From positions 1 to 64,000 of the IMG/VR virus record IMGVR_UViG_3300037808_001133: a stretch of DNA of 64,000 nucleotides; one strand, given 5' to 3'. A program made the translations under genes and the position numbers. This DNA is from a virus. Shown piece by piece: positions 25,200 through 34,326 of this stretch (positions are counted from its first letter, which is position 1; each line of letters starts with the position of its first letter). Below the pieces are notes generated by a model. The model saw only the letters and a program-made list of their open reading frames with translations. It was not told the DNA's origin and searched no databases.

Positions 25200-26000
25200 A
25201 TGACCATTAAGAACTTTCGACACGGACGACTGATTATTGAGGACGGCAGCATTCCCGTGCCGCTTCAAAAGATCGTTACCTTCTCAGGCGCGACCTTCAC
25301 CTATACCGAAGGCCGCACCAGAACCGTTGTCCGCGATCGCGGCGAGATTAAAGAGGTGACGGTCGGTGACCAGGTCCCTGTCTCGTGGTCGCTCAGTGCG
25401 CAGTATGAGGACCGAACCTCGCTGCGGACGCTGCGTGACGGCGTCTGGGACAACCAGGTTGACTCGCTGATTGGCCTCGTGCCTGCCGCGCCGAACCTCA
25501 ACGTCCCGACGACCTACGACTACGAGCAGGACTCGCTGCAAGTTCTTTCGACCGACCCCATGTTCGGTATCGCAACGAAGCTGCCGATCGGAACGCCGCC
25601 AGCTGTCGACGGAGACTTCTCCGAGTCGCTCGGTGCGTCCAACGTCGAGCGCGTCATTGCCGTCGCTGCTGCCGACGGCTTGAACGTCCAGCCCGCCGCT
25701 GGTGACGTTGACGTTGACTTCACCTACGACGCTGTCGGGCGCTCGACGCTCGACCCCGCGTCGGTTGCGGCTGGTGCTTGCACGGGCTCGATCAACTTCT
25801 TCCGGCTCGTCCTGTTGATCTACGATCCCTGCGACCCGCCCTCGACCAACGACCTCACCATTGGCACGGTCGTTGAGCGAATCGAAATCGACCAGGCCTG
25901 GCTTGACGAGAACTCGTTCAGCGAAAACGAAGAGGCCGACGAAATCAGCTTCTCCGGTCAGTCCCTAATCGAGAAGGTCTCAATCACCGCAGTCCCATAG
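25200..26000 (+). CDS. major tail protein
   Basis: The 266-residue product is beta-rich with GRLIIEDGS, VTVGDQVPVSWSLSAQYED and a C-terminal IEIDQAWLDENSFSENEEADEISF, typical of tube proteins. It has a strong ribosome binding site (TAGGAGAC) and is followed by a terminator-like hairpin, as expected for a highly expressed structural protein. It lies directly before the chaperone pair. Confidence 0.7.
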   Translation: MTIKNFRHGRLIIEDGSIPVPLQKIVTFSGATFTYTEGRTRTVVRDRGEIKEVTVGDQVPVSWSLSAQYEDRTSLRTLRDGVWDNQVDSLIGLVPAAPNLNVPTTYDYEQDSLQVLSTDPMFGIATKLPIGTPPAVDGDFSESLGASNVERVIAVAAADGLNVQPAAGDVDVDFTYDAVGRSTLDPASVAAGACTGSINFFRLVLLIYDPCDPPSTNDLTIGTVVERIEIDQAWLDENSFSENEEADEISFSGQSLIEKVSITAVP

Positions 26001-26026
26001 GACTCGCCGACAATCCTCTGGCATGT

Positions 26027-26074
26027 GCCCCGTACCGAATCGCCTAAAAGCGACGACGTCGGGGCGCTGCTTTT
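26027..26074 (+). terminator. terminator after major tail gene
   Basis: GCCCCG (26027-26032) pairs with CGGGGC (26060-26065), enclosing a small TCGC/GCGA hairpin with a CTAAAA loop, followed by GCTGCTTTT. Confidence 0.6.
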
Positions 26075-26088
26075 GGTTCTGAGATCCG

Positions 26089-26097
26089 TGATAGGCT
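26089..26097 (+). promoter_or_regulatory. extended -10 promoter before tail chaperone
   Basis: TGATAGGCT, followed by a leader with AGCCAGAGGAGG before ATG 26126. No good -35 is present. Confidence 0.45.
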
Positions 26098-26125
26098 CGG
26101 AGGAGCAAGCCAGAGGAGGCGCTAC

Positions 26126-26710
26126 ATGGGAATTCTAGGCAACGTACAGTTGGTCAAGAGGACAAGGCTGGTCACGCTTGGCGTGGCAAGCGACGGGACG
26201 AAGCTTGAGGTGACGGTCTCTGCGCCGCCCCTCCAGCTGTCGCAAGAGATCGCGACCAAGATTCCCTCCCCAGACCCGCCCCCTAAGCGCGACAGCAACG
26301 GCAAGGTCCAGTTCAAGCGCGACCCGAGGACCGGCGCTGAGCTAAAGATTGACGGTGTCCTGGTCCCGCTCCTCGACTACAGCGACGCGAAGTTCGTCGC
26401 CGAGGCCGGCTCGGTAAAGAAGGCGCGGACGATTGCGTTGATCTTTGCGTGCACGGAGTTCCCGGGAGAATCGGCAGTCACGCGCAACGGTCACAGCCCG
26501 GTCGCGTTTGAACTCGCTCGCTGGAAGGAGCTTGAGGACGGAGGTGTTGACCTCGGTGCTTGGGGCGACCTCAACGACGCGCTCAACGCGCTATGCGACC
26601 CCATGACCGTCGGCGAGATCGAAGAGGCCCGAAGGGAACTCGGCGCAGACGAAGAAACGCAGAAGGAAATCAAAGCAAGGCTCGGGAAGGACGCTCCCAA
26701 GGGAAAGTAA
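26126..26710 (+). CDS. tail assembly chaperone, G-type
   Basis: The 194-residue protein is in the position of lambda gpG, between the major tail and tape measure genes. It has a beta-rich front, a central alpha/beta region and a Glu-rich helical end (GEIEEARRELGADEE) finishing DAPKGK. Such chaperones coat the tape measure during tail assembly. The last two sense codons lie in a slippery heptamer that allows a longer product. Confidence 0.75.
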   Translation: MGILGNVQLVKRTRLVTLGVASDGTKLEVTVSAPPLQLSQEIATKIPSPDPPPKRDSNGKVQFKRDPRTGAELKIDGVLVPLLDYSDAKFVAEAGSVKKARTIALIFACTEFPGESAVTRNGHSPVAFELARWKELEDGGVDLGAWGDLNDALNALCDPMTVGEIEEARRELGADEETQKEIKARLGKDAPKGK

Positions 26711-26907
26711 GGACGGGGGTTCTTTGGTGGGCACTCAAAGCCTGCGAGCGACTCCCATTCCTCGACCTTGAGAAGTTCTTCTCCGCACCTCGCGAGGAAC
26801 AAATCCTGCTCCTGATCTATGCGCAGGAGCGGGACCAGGAAGAACTTGAGGACGCGATCTCGCGCTCGGTGGCGAACATGATCCCGGTCCAAGGCGGAGA
26901 CACCTAA
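26126..26907 (+). CDS. tail assembly chaperone G-T fusion by -1 frameshift
   Basis: Slipping back one base at 26701-26707 avoids the TAA at 26708 and continues in the -1 frame from VRTGVLWWALKACERLP to the TAA at 26905-26907, for a total of 260 residues. The added domain is helical (PFLDLEKFF, EEQILLLIYAQERDQEELEDA) and has no good start of its own in that frame. The arrangement matches lambda G/GT. The fusion stop overlaps the tape measure start as TAATG. Confidence 0.85.
26701..26707 (+). other. programmed -1 frameshift slippery site GGGAAAG
   Basis: The zero frame reads G GGA AAG then TAA, a correct X XXY YYZ heptamer directly before the stop. GGGAAAG is the slippery sequence of the lambda G/T pair. 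Confidence 0.9.
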
Positions 26908-29900
26908 TGGCGACTGAGAAACTTGAAGTCGAAATCGGCGCTGACGCCAGCGGTCTTATTCGCGAGACGAAGAAGGCCGAGGACGCGTTTGAGAAGTTCA
27001 GTCGGAGCGTCGGAGACTCCGCGGACGACGTAGCCAAGTCTTCCGGCGCGGCCCGCGACGCGTTCGGTCGGTTCATTAAGAAGACCGACGAGGGCTCCAA
27101 GAAGACGAAGAAGGCCGCAACCGCGTTCCAGCGACTCGCGGCGACGGCGAAGCGTGCCGCGAGCTCGGTCAAGAAACTCGCGAAGGGCTTCGGGCAGATT
27201 GCGGTCAAGGCTCTCGCGGCTGGGTTCAAGGCCCTCACGAGTGTCGTTGCGGCGTCAGCGAAGGGCGTGCTCGGCTTCGGTGCCGCGCTCGTTGGTATCG
27301 GGACCGCCGCCGCTGTCTCGTTCGCGAAGTTCCAAACCGAGTTCGCGCAAGTCAGAACGCTCGTAGACGAGAGCAAGATTGACGTCGGCGAACTACAGGA
27401 CGGCGTCAGGGCTCTGTCCCGCGAGTTCGGCGTTGACCTCACCGAAGCAACCGCTGCCGCCTACCAAGCGATCTCAGCTGGCGTCGGCCCAGCCGAGGTC
27501 ATTCAGTTCCTTGGGAAGTCATTCGAAGGAGCAGCTGCCGGAGCCGCGACAACCGGCGAGGCCGTCGACCTCTTCACAAGCGCGATCAACGCGTTCGGGT
27601 TGAGCGCGTCTGACGTGACCCGGGTGTCGGACGTTCTGTTCGCAACGATCAAGGCAGGTAAGACGACGGCGTCAGAACTCGCAGCGTCGCTCGGTCAGGT
27701 CGCGCCCGTTGCGGCTGCGGCAGGCGTCTCGCTTCAGGAGGTCGGCGCAGCGTTCGCGACCCTGACCTCCCGTGGTATCAACACCGCAGAGGCCGCAACT
27801 CAAATCAAGGCGACCATTCTCGGAATCACCAAGCCGTCGAAGGAAGCAGCCCGCGCCCTCGAGGACCTCGGCGTCACCGCTGAGTCGCTGTCCGAGACTG
27901 GCCTCTCCGCAGCGCTCGCGAAAGTGAACACTGCGCTCGCCGAGGGCAACGTAAAGATCGGTGAGCTATTCCCGAACACCAGAGCGCTCCAGGGCGTGAC
28001 CGTTCTCGCGGGTAAGGGCTTCGACAAATTCGGCAAGAGCCTTGAGGCGACGGTTGCCTCGGCAGGCGAGACCGCTAACGCGTTCGACAAGATCAGAGAG
28101 GCGACCTCGTTCGCGTTCGGTCAGCTTCGCCGCACTATCGAAGACACGCTTCGCCAGGTCGGCAAGGCGATTGACCCGTTCGTCGCAAGAGGGATCAAGG
28201 CGTTCGCTAAGTTCTCAGCGTCGGCGAGGTCCGAGGTCGAGATTCTTGCGGACGTCCTGGTCAAGCAATTTACGCCAGCCGTCGAGGAAGCCTTCGGGGA
28301 GCTAGAGAAGTCTGCCGGTGAATCAGGCGACCTTGCCTCCAAGGCGCTCGACGCAATCGCGAACTCGTTCAGCTTCGTTGGTGACGCGATACGCGACAAC
28401 GCGCATGTCGTCGCTGCGATCGCGACCACGTTCGAAACCCTCGCTGACGTCGTGAAGGTCGCTGGGAACATTCTCGTCACAGCGTTCACGGCTGCGCTGG
28501 TGACGGCTGGCGGGGCGGTCGTTGTATTCCTCAAGCTCGGCAAGGGCTTCCTCAGCCTGTTCCGAATTGGTATTCCGGACGCGCTTGAGGAGGCGACAGA
28601 AAGCGCGAAGGTGTTCACGAAGTTCATGGCTGTCGCGACGGTCGCCGGCCTCAAGAAGACCGGCGAAGCCATTGAGGACCTCGGCGACGCCGCCGAGACT
28701 TTCGACGGGATCGTCGTCAAGGCACAGAGCTACACGACGAGCGCTGAAAAGGCGGCAGCTGCGACTCAAGAGCTAAACGACAAGGTGAAGGAGGCCAGAG
28801 CTTTCAAGGAGCAGGAGGACAGGGTAGACAGTCTCCTCGACAAGATTGACGCGCTCGGCAAGACCTCGGAGGAGGCCAGCGAGGGACAGGACAAGCTCAA
28901 GGTTGAGACGGAGGAAGCAGCTATCGCCTTCACTCAGTTCGACACCGCCGTGACCGCGAGCAAGACGAACACTGACCTCTTGAACGAGGCGCTCAACCGA
29001 GCAAGTATTTCGACGGGTGGCGTCGCAACGTCTGCGAACGAGGCCGCGACCGGGGTCGACAAACTCAACACCGCGACCGTCAGTGCCGCAACCTCCGCTG
29101 ACGAGGCTGCGACAGGGATCGACAAACTCACCGCGAGCTCTGCGGCCGCGACGACCGCGACTGAGACCATGACTACCAGCGCGGCTGCTGTGTCCATGGC
29201 GTTCCAAATGTTGGTGGAGACCACAGCAACCGCTGACGAGGCCCTGGAGAAAAGCAAGTCAGCGATTTCAAAGCTTCAGCAGGAGGCCACCCTGACACGC
29301 GAGGGCTTGATCCTTCTGTCGACTGTTCTCGGTGGCGAGTTCCAAGCCGCTGGAGACCAGGCGGCAGTCGCGCTCGACAAGGGGAAGATCAGCGCGGGTG
29401 ACTTCCGTATGGAAATCGAAAACCTCGTAGAGCAGCAACGCGCCGCAGCCCTCGGACTGAACAACCTCGTGACCCCGCTATCAAAGCTCGGGAGTGGCTT
29501 CCAGTCTCTTTCGACGTTGGCCGGTGAGGCCCGCGCTGCGATCGGCTCGAGACTGCGAGACGCCTTTGAGGGCTTCACCAAGGCGGTAGACAAGACCGAC
29601 GAGGGAACCGGGAGGCTAATCGACAGGATCTTTGAACTCGGTGAGCAACAGACGAAGCTCGCTGGCCTGAACGACACGACCGTCGTCAGCTACGAGAAGC
29701 TCGGCGAGGCGAACCGTGGCCTTCGCGACGAGGTCGTTGACGTCTCGCAACGCATTGGAAGCGACCTCAAGCCGCAGCTGGACAAGCTACTTGAGGCGTT
29801 CAACGCGGGCATAATTGGTGCCGACGCGTTGGGAGTAGGGCTTGGCAAGCTGAAGGACAAGGCCGGTCTCGTCGTGGACCTTCCGGTCGAGCAGTTCACT

Positions 29901-30482
29901 CTCTCGTTTGCGAACGGCCTGGACGCTGTCGCGAAGTCTGCCGACGGTGCAGCCGAGTCGCTTGAGAAGGTCTCTGAAGCGACAACCGACGCGATCAAGC
30001 GGGCTGCGCAGCTGAAGAAGGAAGGGGACAGACTCGGTGCCTTCGGGTTTGAGTCTGGTCGCCGGCCCGGTGGCGAGAGTCGCGGCGAGGCAACGAACAG
30101 GCTCAGGGGAAGCTTCGGCTTTGGGATTCGTCGGGGCCGCAGCATAGGGCAAGGTCGCGGCGGGCAATTCCAGCAGCAGCACCAATCAGGAACAGGCGTC
30201 TTCGCTAACGGTGGTCCGGTCCTCAAGACAGGCAGACCGCAGGTTGACGCTGGCGAGTTCATTCTCTCCCAGCGCGGGCTGTCCGACATGGGGCGTACCC
30301 TTGGGAACCTACTCAATTCGGGCAGGGGTAGCACCGTCGTCAATCAGACAAACACGTTTCAGGTCAACAGCGTCACGCCTGACGGGAACGGGAACGACGC
30401 GATCAACGACCTCGCGTCCAAGCTTAGGCCAGCCCTCCTGCGAACCGGCAGGCTTGCCGCGAACCAGAGCCCACTCACATGA
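26907..30482 (+). CDS. tail tape measure protein
   Basis: The 1191-residue protein sets tail length and is released during DNA entry. It begins with a helical region and a hydrophobic stretch (about residues 110-135, VLGFGAALVGIGTAAAV), then the conserved tape measure core with QTEFAQVRTLVDE, VRALSREFGV and AYQAISAGV. Long Ala/Thr-rich helices follow, and the end carries a Gly/Arg-rich and QVDAGEFILSQRG region. By the usual 0.15 nm per residue, the tail would be about 180 nm long. The start shares TAATG with the frameshift product. Confidence 0.9.
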   Translation: MATEKLEVEIGADASGLIRETKKAEDAFEKFSRSVGDSADDVAKSSGAARDAFGRFIKKTDEGSKKTKKAATAFQRLAATAKRAASSVKKLAKGFGQIAVKALAAGFKALTSVVAASAKGVLGFGAALVGIGTAAAVSFAKFQTEFAQVRTLVDESKIDVGELQDGVRALSREFGVDLTEATAAAYQAISAGVGPAEVIQFLGKSFEGAAAGAATTGEAVDLFTSAINAFGLSASDVTRVSDVLFATIKAGKTTASELAASLGQVAPVAAAAGVSLQEVGAAFATLTSRGINTAEAATQIKATILGITKPSKEAARALEDLGVTAESLSETGLSAALAKVNTALAEGNVKIGELFPNTRALQGVTVLAGKGFDKFGKSLEATVASAGETANAFDKIREATSFAFGQLRRTIEDTLRQVGKAIDPFVARGIKAFAKFSASARSEVEILADVLVKQFTPAVEEAFGELEKSAGESGDLASKALDAIANSFSFVGDAIRDNAHVVAAIATTFETLADVVKVAGNILVTAFTAALVTAGGAVVVFLKLGKGFLSLFRIGIPDALEEATESAKVFTKFMAVATVAGLKKTGEAIEDLGDAAETFDGIVVKAQSYTTSAEKAAAATQELNDKVKEARAFKEQEDRVDSLLDKIDALGKTSEEASEGQDKLKVETEEAAIAFTQFDTAVTASKTNTDLLNEALNRASISTGGVATSANEAATGVDKLNTATVSAATSADEAATGIDKLTASSAAATTATETMTTSAAAVSMAFQMLVETTATADEALEKSKSAISKLQQEATLTREGLILLSTVLGGEFQAAGDQAAVALDKGKISAGDFRMEIENLVEQQRAAALGLNNLVTPLSKLGSGFQSLSTLAGEARAAIGSRLRDAFEGFTKAVDKTDEGTGRLIDRIFELGEQQTKLAGLNDTTVVSYEKLGEANRGLRDEVVDVSQRIGSDLKPQLDKLLEAFNAGIIGADALGVGLGKLKDKAGLVVDLPVEQFTLSFANGLDAVAKSADGAAESLEKVSEATTDAIKRAAQLKKEGDRLGAFGFESGRRPGGESRGEATNRLRGSFGFGIRRGRSIGQGRGGQFQQQHQSGTGVFANGGPVLKTGRPQVDAGEFILSQRGLSDMGRTLGNLLNSGRGSTVVNQTNTFQVNSVTPDGNGNDAINDLASKLRPALLRTGRLAANQSPLT

Positions 30483-30964
30483 GCAATACACGCATGACCG
30501 CCGAGATCCCTGGGCGCGGCACGATTCAGATTACGCTTCGCTCGCCAGAGTGGGGCGACACCCTTCGGCTCGGTCGTCGCTGGAACGTCGGCCAGACCGA
30601 AGCGGGTTCGCAGTTCTTTCAGGACGAAGGGATTGAGACCGAGTTCTACGAGGCGACGTTCTCCGACCTGAACCTTTGCGAGCGAGCGGACCTTGAAGCG
30701 TTCTTTGCCCAGGACGCCGTGAACAAACGAGGCTTCCCGTTCCTGCTTGAAGTGACCGAGAACACGTCGCTCGGGTTCGTCGTTGGGACCGCCCAGGGAC
30801 TCTCGACGCTTGACGGCGTCTCGACCGCCGACGTCGTCGTGCCTACGACTGCTAGCTTTGGCTTCGTCCGGCTGGATCAGTCAGAGGTCGAATTCGCTGC
30901 GACACCTGGCGGGCGTTACACTACGAGCCTACGATTCAGACGCGAACAGCAGCCCGTCTGCTAA
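30479..30964 (+). CDS. minor tail protein, distal position
   Basis: The 161-residue product starts at ATG 30479, overlapping the tape measure end. It is beta-rich with a central helix (FSDLNLCERADLEAFFAQD) and resembles small distal tail adaptors in size and place. The family is uncertain. Confidence 0.5.
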   Translation: MSNTRMTAEIPGRGTIQITLRSPEWGDTLRLGRRWNVGQTEAGSQFFQDEGIETEFYEATFSDLNLCERADLEAFFAQDAVNKRGFPFLLEVTENTSLGFVVGTAQGLSTLDGVSTADVVVPTTASFGFVRLDQSEVEFAATPGGRYTTSLRFRREQQPVC

Positions 30965-30974
30965 GGAGAAACAA

Positions 30975-31340
30975 ATGGCCGGAACGATCAACTACAACCG
31001 TCCCAAGAGCGCACTCGTGAACGTCGCTCCCATGGTTCACACGCTACTCGTGAGCGAGCTCCCTGACGCGCCTGCCGCAGTCGGCGGCACCGGCACGACC
31101 GGTGTCCTTAGCGCTGAGATTCAGGTTGACGCCGACGAAGCAGGCGGCGCCGACATTCAGACCATGTACACGCTCGTCGCTACGCCGACGATCACGAGCG
31201 ACGGCAAGCACACGCTCACGGTTGTCGTGACGCCCGTTGGTGGTGACGGCACGACCCTGCCCGCGCAGACACTCGCCGTCCTTCACCCCGAGACGGTCGA
31301 CGGCTGGCAGTCTGCTGCTGGCAACGGACGCCTGCCCTAG
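30975..31340 (+). CDS. structural protein, 121 residues
   Basis: ATG 30975 follows AAGGAGA. Beta-rich, with MYTLVATPTITSDGKHTLTVVVTP, suggesting an immunoglobulin-like fold. Lies among tail tip genes. No family is recognised. Confidence 0.5.
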   Translation: MAGTINYNRPKSALVNVAPMVHTLLVSELPDAPAAVGGTGTTGVLSAEIQVDADEAGGADIQTMYTLVATPTITSDGKHTLTVVVTPVGGDGTTLPAQTLAVLHPETVDGWQSAAGNGRLP

Positions 31341-31361
31341 TCCTAGAACAGAGGAGTCAGC

Positions 31362-31880
31362 ATGTCAGCAACAGTCGAGGTCCGGGTTCTCCACGGTGCA
31401 GCACCCGGTCTCGGCGTGGACGTGACGTCGCAGACCCTTGAGCTAAAGCAGGCTGACAACGACGTCGTCGACGGCTCCTTCCCGGTGCCGGTCGGCGCCG
31501 TCACGAACTACTCGTGGCGCAAGACCTTTCAACTCGTCGTGACCGGCCCGCCAGACAATCAGATTGGGAACCTTCGGTTCTTCTCTGACGGCGGGTCGCT
31601 TGGCGTTGGTCGGACGGTTCTGTTCAACAGGGCCGCGGCCTACACGCAGGCAACCGTCGCTGACGAGACGACACCGATCAGCGCTGTTGATTCGGTCTCG
31701 CTCACAAGCGTCGCTCCCGAGGTGCTCGTGCCCGGCCAGCTGGTGAGTGACGCTGACCCGGTCCCGACGAAAGGGACTGGCCAAGACCACGTCGAAATGC
31801 AGCTAGCCGTTGACCCAACGGCACAGGTCGGAGACAGCGCGGGCTCACTTGCCTACCGCTACCGCTACAACGAGTCCTAG
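31362..31880 (+). CDS. structural protein, 172 residues
   Basis: Beta-rich product (TFQLVVTGPPDNQIG, AYRYRYNES end) with a good ribosome binding site. Composition resembles the 30975 product, and both probably decorate the tail or its tip. The function is unknown. Confidence 0.5.
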   Translation: MSATVEVRVLHGAAPGLGVDVTSQTLELKQADNDVVDGSFPVPVGAVTNYSWRKTFQLVVTGPPDNQIGNLRFFSDGGSLGVGRTVLFNRAAAYTQATVADETTPISAVDSVSLTSVAPEVLVPGQLVSDADPVPTKGTGQDHVEMQLAVDPTAQVGDSAGSLAYRYRYNES

Positions 31881-31899
31881 CCAGCCAGAGGAGGCGCAC

Positions 31900-32118
31900 A
31901 TGGACAGCCCTGACGCAAGACTTGCACGTCTTGTCACGCAAGCGAAGAAGGTACTGGAGTCGAGCGAAGGCACGATCTCAGACCTCGCCCTCTCGCTTGC
32001 CCACTCGGTCCTCGAGCACGCGGAAGTTTCGACCGAGGAGCCGCCGCCTGGTCCTTCGAAGTTCTCCTTCAAGCTTGACGACGAAAAGCCGAACTCAAAG
32101 ACAGTTACGAGCCCTTGA
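31900..32118 (+). CDS. small helical protein, 72 residues
   Basis: ATG 31900 follows AGCCAGAGGAGGCG, the strong late-gene ribosome binding site seen elsewhere. The product is a helix (LARLVTQAKKVLESSEG) plus a disordered Pro/Lys tail. The stop overlaps the next gene (TTGA). The function is unknown. Confidence 0.5.
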   Translation: MDSPDARLARLVTQAKKVLESSEGTISDLALSLAHSVLEHAEVSTEEPPPGPSKFSFKLDDEKPNSKTVTSP

Positions 32119-32504
32119 GCCTCGCGACGTGGTCGATCCTGTTCGCTGACGGGTCGGTCAAGAAGGGTCGCGGTATCAAACCGCCTCCCGGTTGGTTCAA
32201 CGACGTGAAGCGCTGCGTCGGCCTCGCGCTCAAGCTCACGGGGAACATTCCTGTCTTCGCGGTCAGGCCGGTTTGCAGCAACGACGTTGACCGAAAGGTC
32301 GGCAGCTGCGGAGGGACCGAGACGGCCCGTTACTGGGGCCTCAAGCCTGAGCCTGGATCGCAGGTCTGGATCTTCCCTCGTGGTGACCTGCTCGGGCTCG
32401 GGAGAGACGTTTGCGAGGTCGAGCGATTGGTGCTCGCGTTCCAAGGTAAGGTGAAAGCCGAGAAGGTAGCCGGTGGTCCAGATCAACGAGGTCAGTCCGA
32501 GTAG
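32115..32504 (+). CDS. unknown protein, 129 residues
   Basis: A TTG start overlaps the preceding stop. Strongly biased to Lys and aromatic residues with CSNDVDRKVGSC, possibly a small zinc or disulfide site. It overlaps the first IPT gene by about 30 bases. The function is unknown. Confidence 0.4.
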   Translation: MSLATWSILFADGSVKKGRGIKPPPGWFNDVKRCVGLALKLTGNIPVFAVRPVCSNDVDRKVGSCGGTETARYWGLKPEPGSQVWIFPRGDLLGLGRDVCEVERLVLAFQGKVKAEKVAGGPDQRGQSE

Positions 32505-33387
32505 GTTCCGTTCTGGGGACTTGATTACGATTCACGGCTTCGGCTTCTCGCCAGACTTCGGCGAGAACCAGGTCGCGATTGGTGGGATTCCCGAGGTGCT
32601 CCAAAGCGAGAGCGCGACCGAACTCACCCTCATTGTTCCTGCCGGTATTCCAGAAGACGACTGGGTCTCGGTCTTCGTCTTCCGAAGCGACTCGCTCGAC
32701 AATGCGAGCGACCAGTGGTGGTCGGGTGGTGCCGTCTCAGACCTTCGCGACGGCACAACCAGGGTTCCTGGTCAGATCCCCGGAGAGGCCGAGCGTGCGA
32801 ACCCGGTTCGCGTTGAGGACGTACCGCAGGCTCAGGACTACGAGCGGCTCGCGACGGCGATAGAGCACTTGCTGTTCGACGTCCTGTCGACCGTTGGTGA
32901 CCTCTTTGGATTTGACGGCGCGAGCTTGACGCCTGTTCCGATTGGCGCAGCTGGGAACGTCTTGCGAGCGAACCCTGCCGCAGCGACGGGCATGGACTAC
33001 GCCGGCCTCACGCGTGCTCAGACGTTGTCGTGGGGCGGTCGCAAGGCCGCCGGGGCGGTCACCCTTGGATCGCTCACTCCCAATGCCTCCTCGGACAACC
33101 TCGGCGCGGTCTTCGGTGACCACGTCTCACCGAGGACCGGGACCATGCGCGAGCTCGTCGTCCTGTTCGCCGAGGGCTCGGCTGGCGACACGCTCGACAA
33201 CGTTGAGGTCGAGATCAACGGGGCCCCTCTTTACGCTTCCGCAGCCGGGCTCGCGATACCTCCTGGCGGCACGCACGTCGTTGACCTTGGCCTGGCTATA
33301 AACGTAGGCGACCTGACGCAGGTCAGGGTCAGGAAGATCGGGACGAACGGGACAGCCGACTTCGTCGCGCAGGTTGAGATTCGCTAA
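32473..33387 (+). CDS. IPT/TIG-domain tail protein, copy 1
   Basis: The 304-residue protein begins with an IPT/TIG fold (VSPSRFRSGDLITIHGFGF, NQVAIGGIP), followed by a helical part (YERLATAIEHLLFDVLS) and a C-terminal beta domain (VEVEINGAPLY, LAINVGDLTQVRVRK). It is followed by two paralogues with the same layout. IPT domains on phage tails usually bind cell surface sugars or hold the tip assembly. Confidence 0.65.
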   Translation: MVQINEVSPSRFRSGDLITIHGFGFSPDFGENQVAIGGIPEVLQSESATELTLIVPAGIPEDDWVSVFVFRSDSLDNASDQWWSGGAVSDLRDGTTRVPGQIPGEAERANPVRVEDVPQAQDYERLATAIEHLLFDVLSTVGDLFGFDGASLTPVPIGAAGNVLRANPAAATGMDYAGLTRAQTLSWGGRKAAGAVTLGSLTPNASSDNLGAVFGDHVSPRTGTMRELVVLFAEGSAGDTLDNVEVEINGAPLYASAAGLAIPPGGTHVVDLGLAINVGDLTQVRVRKIGTNGTADFVAQVEIR

Positions 33388-34325
33388 TGCCGACCGTCGC
33401 AACAATCAGTCCAGGCAGAGGCCGACCCGGTGACGTCGTGCTCGTCAACGGAGTAGGGTTCAGCGCTGTCGTCGGACAGAACCAGGTGACGATCGGCGGG
33501 CTTCCGGCTGGCGTGAACGCCGCGAGCGCGACGCAGTTGGAGGTTGTGATCCCAGGCGGGCTCGCGGTTGACCAGCATGTGCCAGTCGTCGTGAACAACC
33601 TCGACGACGCCACCTCGTTCACTTGGTATTGGTGGTCGAAGGACACCGTCGCGAACACAGCAGCCATGGTCTTGCGCACCAAGATCCCGGGCTTCGACGA
33701 ACGCGCTCGCGGACTCGGTCGCTATGTCGCGAACAACGCGACAGCCGAGGCCCGTTACTTTGAGCGCATTGCAACGAAGATCCTTCTCGTCACGGATATG
33801 CTTTCCGCGAAGGGGAACTTCTGGAGTCGAGCAGCTGCCGAGCTTGGCGTTCGCCAGGCGCTCGCCGGCACGCTCGGTCAACCGTTCGTCTCTGCGGTCA
33901 GCGCTGTCGGTGGTCAGTTTCAGGACCGTCGTTGCTCGACGCTTCATTGGGGCTGCTCGCTCGACGTGGCGATCACTTCGCTGCTCGCGGTTGCGAACGG
34001 CATGGACTCGCAGCAGCCAGCGGTCGCAGGGTCAACGACGAAGCAAGTCGTTCCGTTCACGGGCCAGATCGTCCTTATGTCCATGCGTGAGCGGTTCAGC
34101 GCAAGCAGTCGCGTCAACAGCATTGAGGTCCTGGTGAACGACGTCTCGGTTCTCTTGCTTCAGAACGGAGACCCGGATTTCCCTGGTCCCGGGATTCGCA
34201 ACGGTCAGTCGCTGACGTTCTACCCTGGGCTCGCGGTGACGCAAGGCGACAGCGTTCAGGTTCGCGTCACAAGAAACAACACGACGACCGACTGTGCCGT
34301 CCTGGCAACCGCGTTGGTGGTCTAG
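33387..34325 (+). CDS. IPT/TIG-domain tail protein, copy 2
   Basis: The start shares TAATG with the previous stop. The 312-residue product repeats the layout: ISPGRGRPGDVVLVNGVGF with NQVTIGGLP, helix YFERIATKILLVTDML, then VNSIEVLVNDVSVLLL and LAVTQGDSVQVRVTR. Clear paralogue of copy 1. Confidence 0.65.
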   Translation: MPTVATISPGRGRPGDVVLVNGVGFSAVVGQNQVTIGGLPAGVNAASATQLEVVIPGGLAVDQHVPVVVNNLDDATSFTWYWWSKDTVANTAAMVLRTKIPGFDERARGLGRYVANNATAEARYFERIATKILLVTDMLSAKGNFWSRAAAELGVRQALAGTLGQPFVSAVSAVGGQFQDRRCSTLHWGCSLDVAITSLLAVANGMDSQQPAVAGSTTKQVVPFTGQIVLMSMRERFSASSRVNSIEVLVNDVSVLLLQNGDPDFPGPGIRNGQSLTFYPGLAVTQGDSVQVRVTRNNTTTDCAVLATALVV

Positions 34326-34326
34326 C

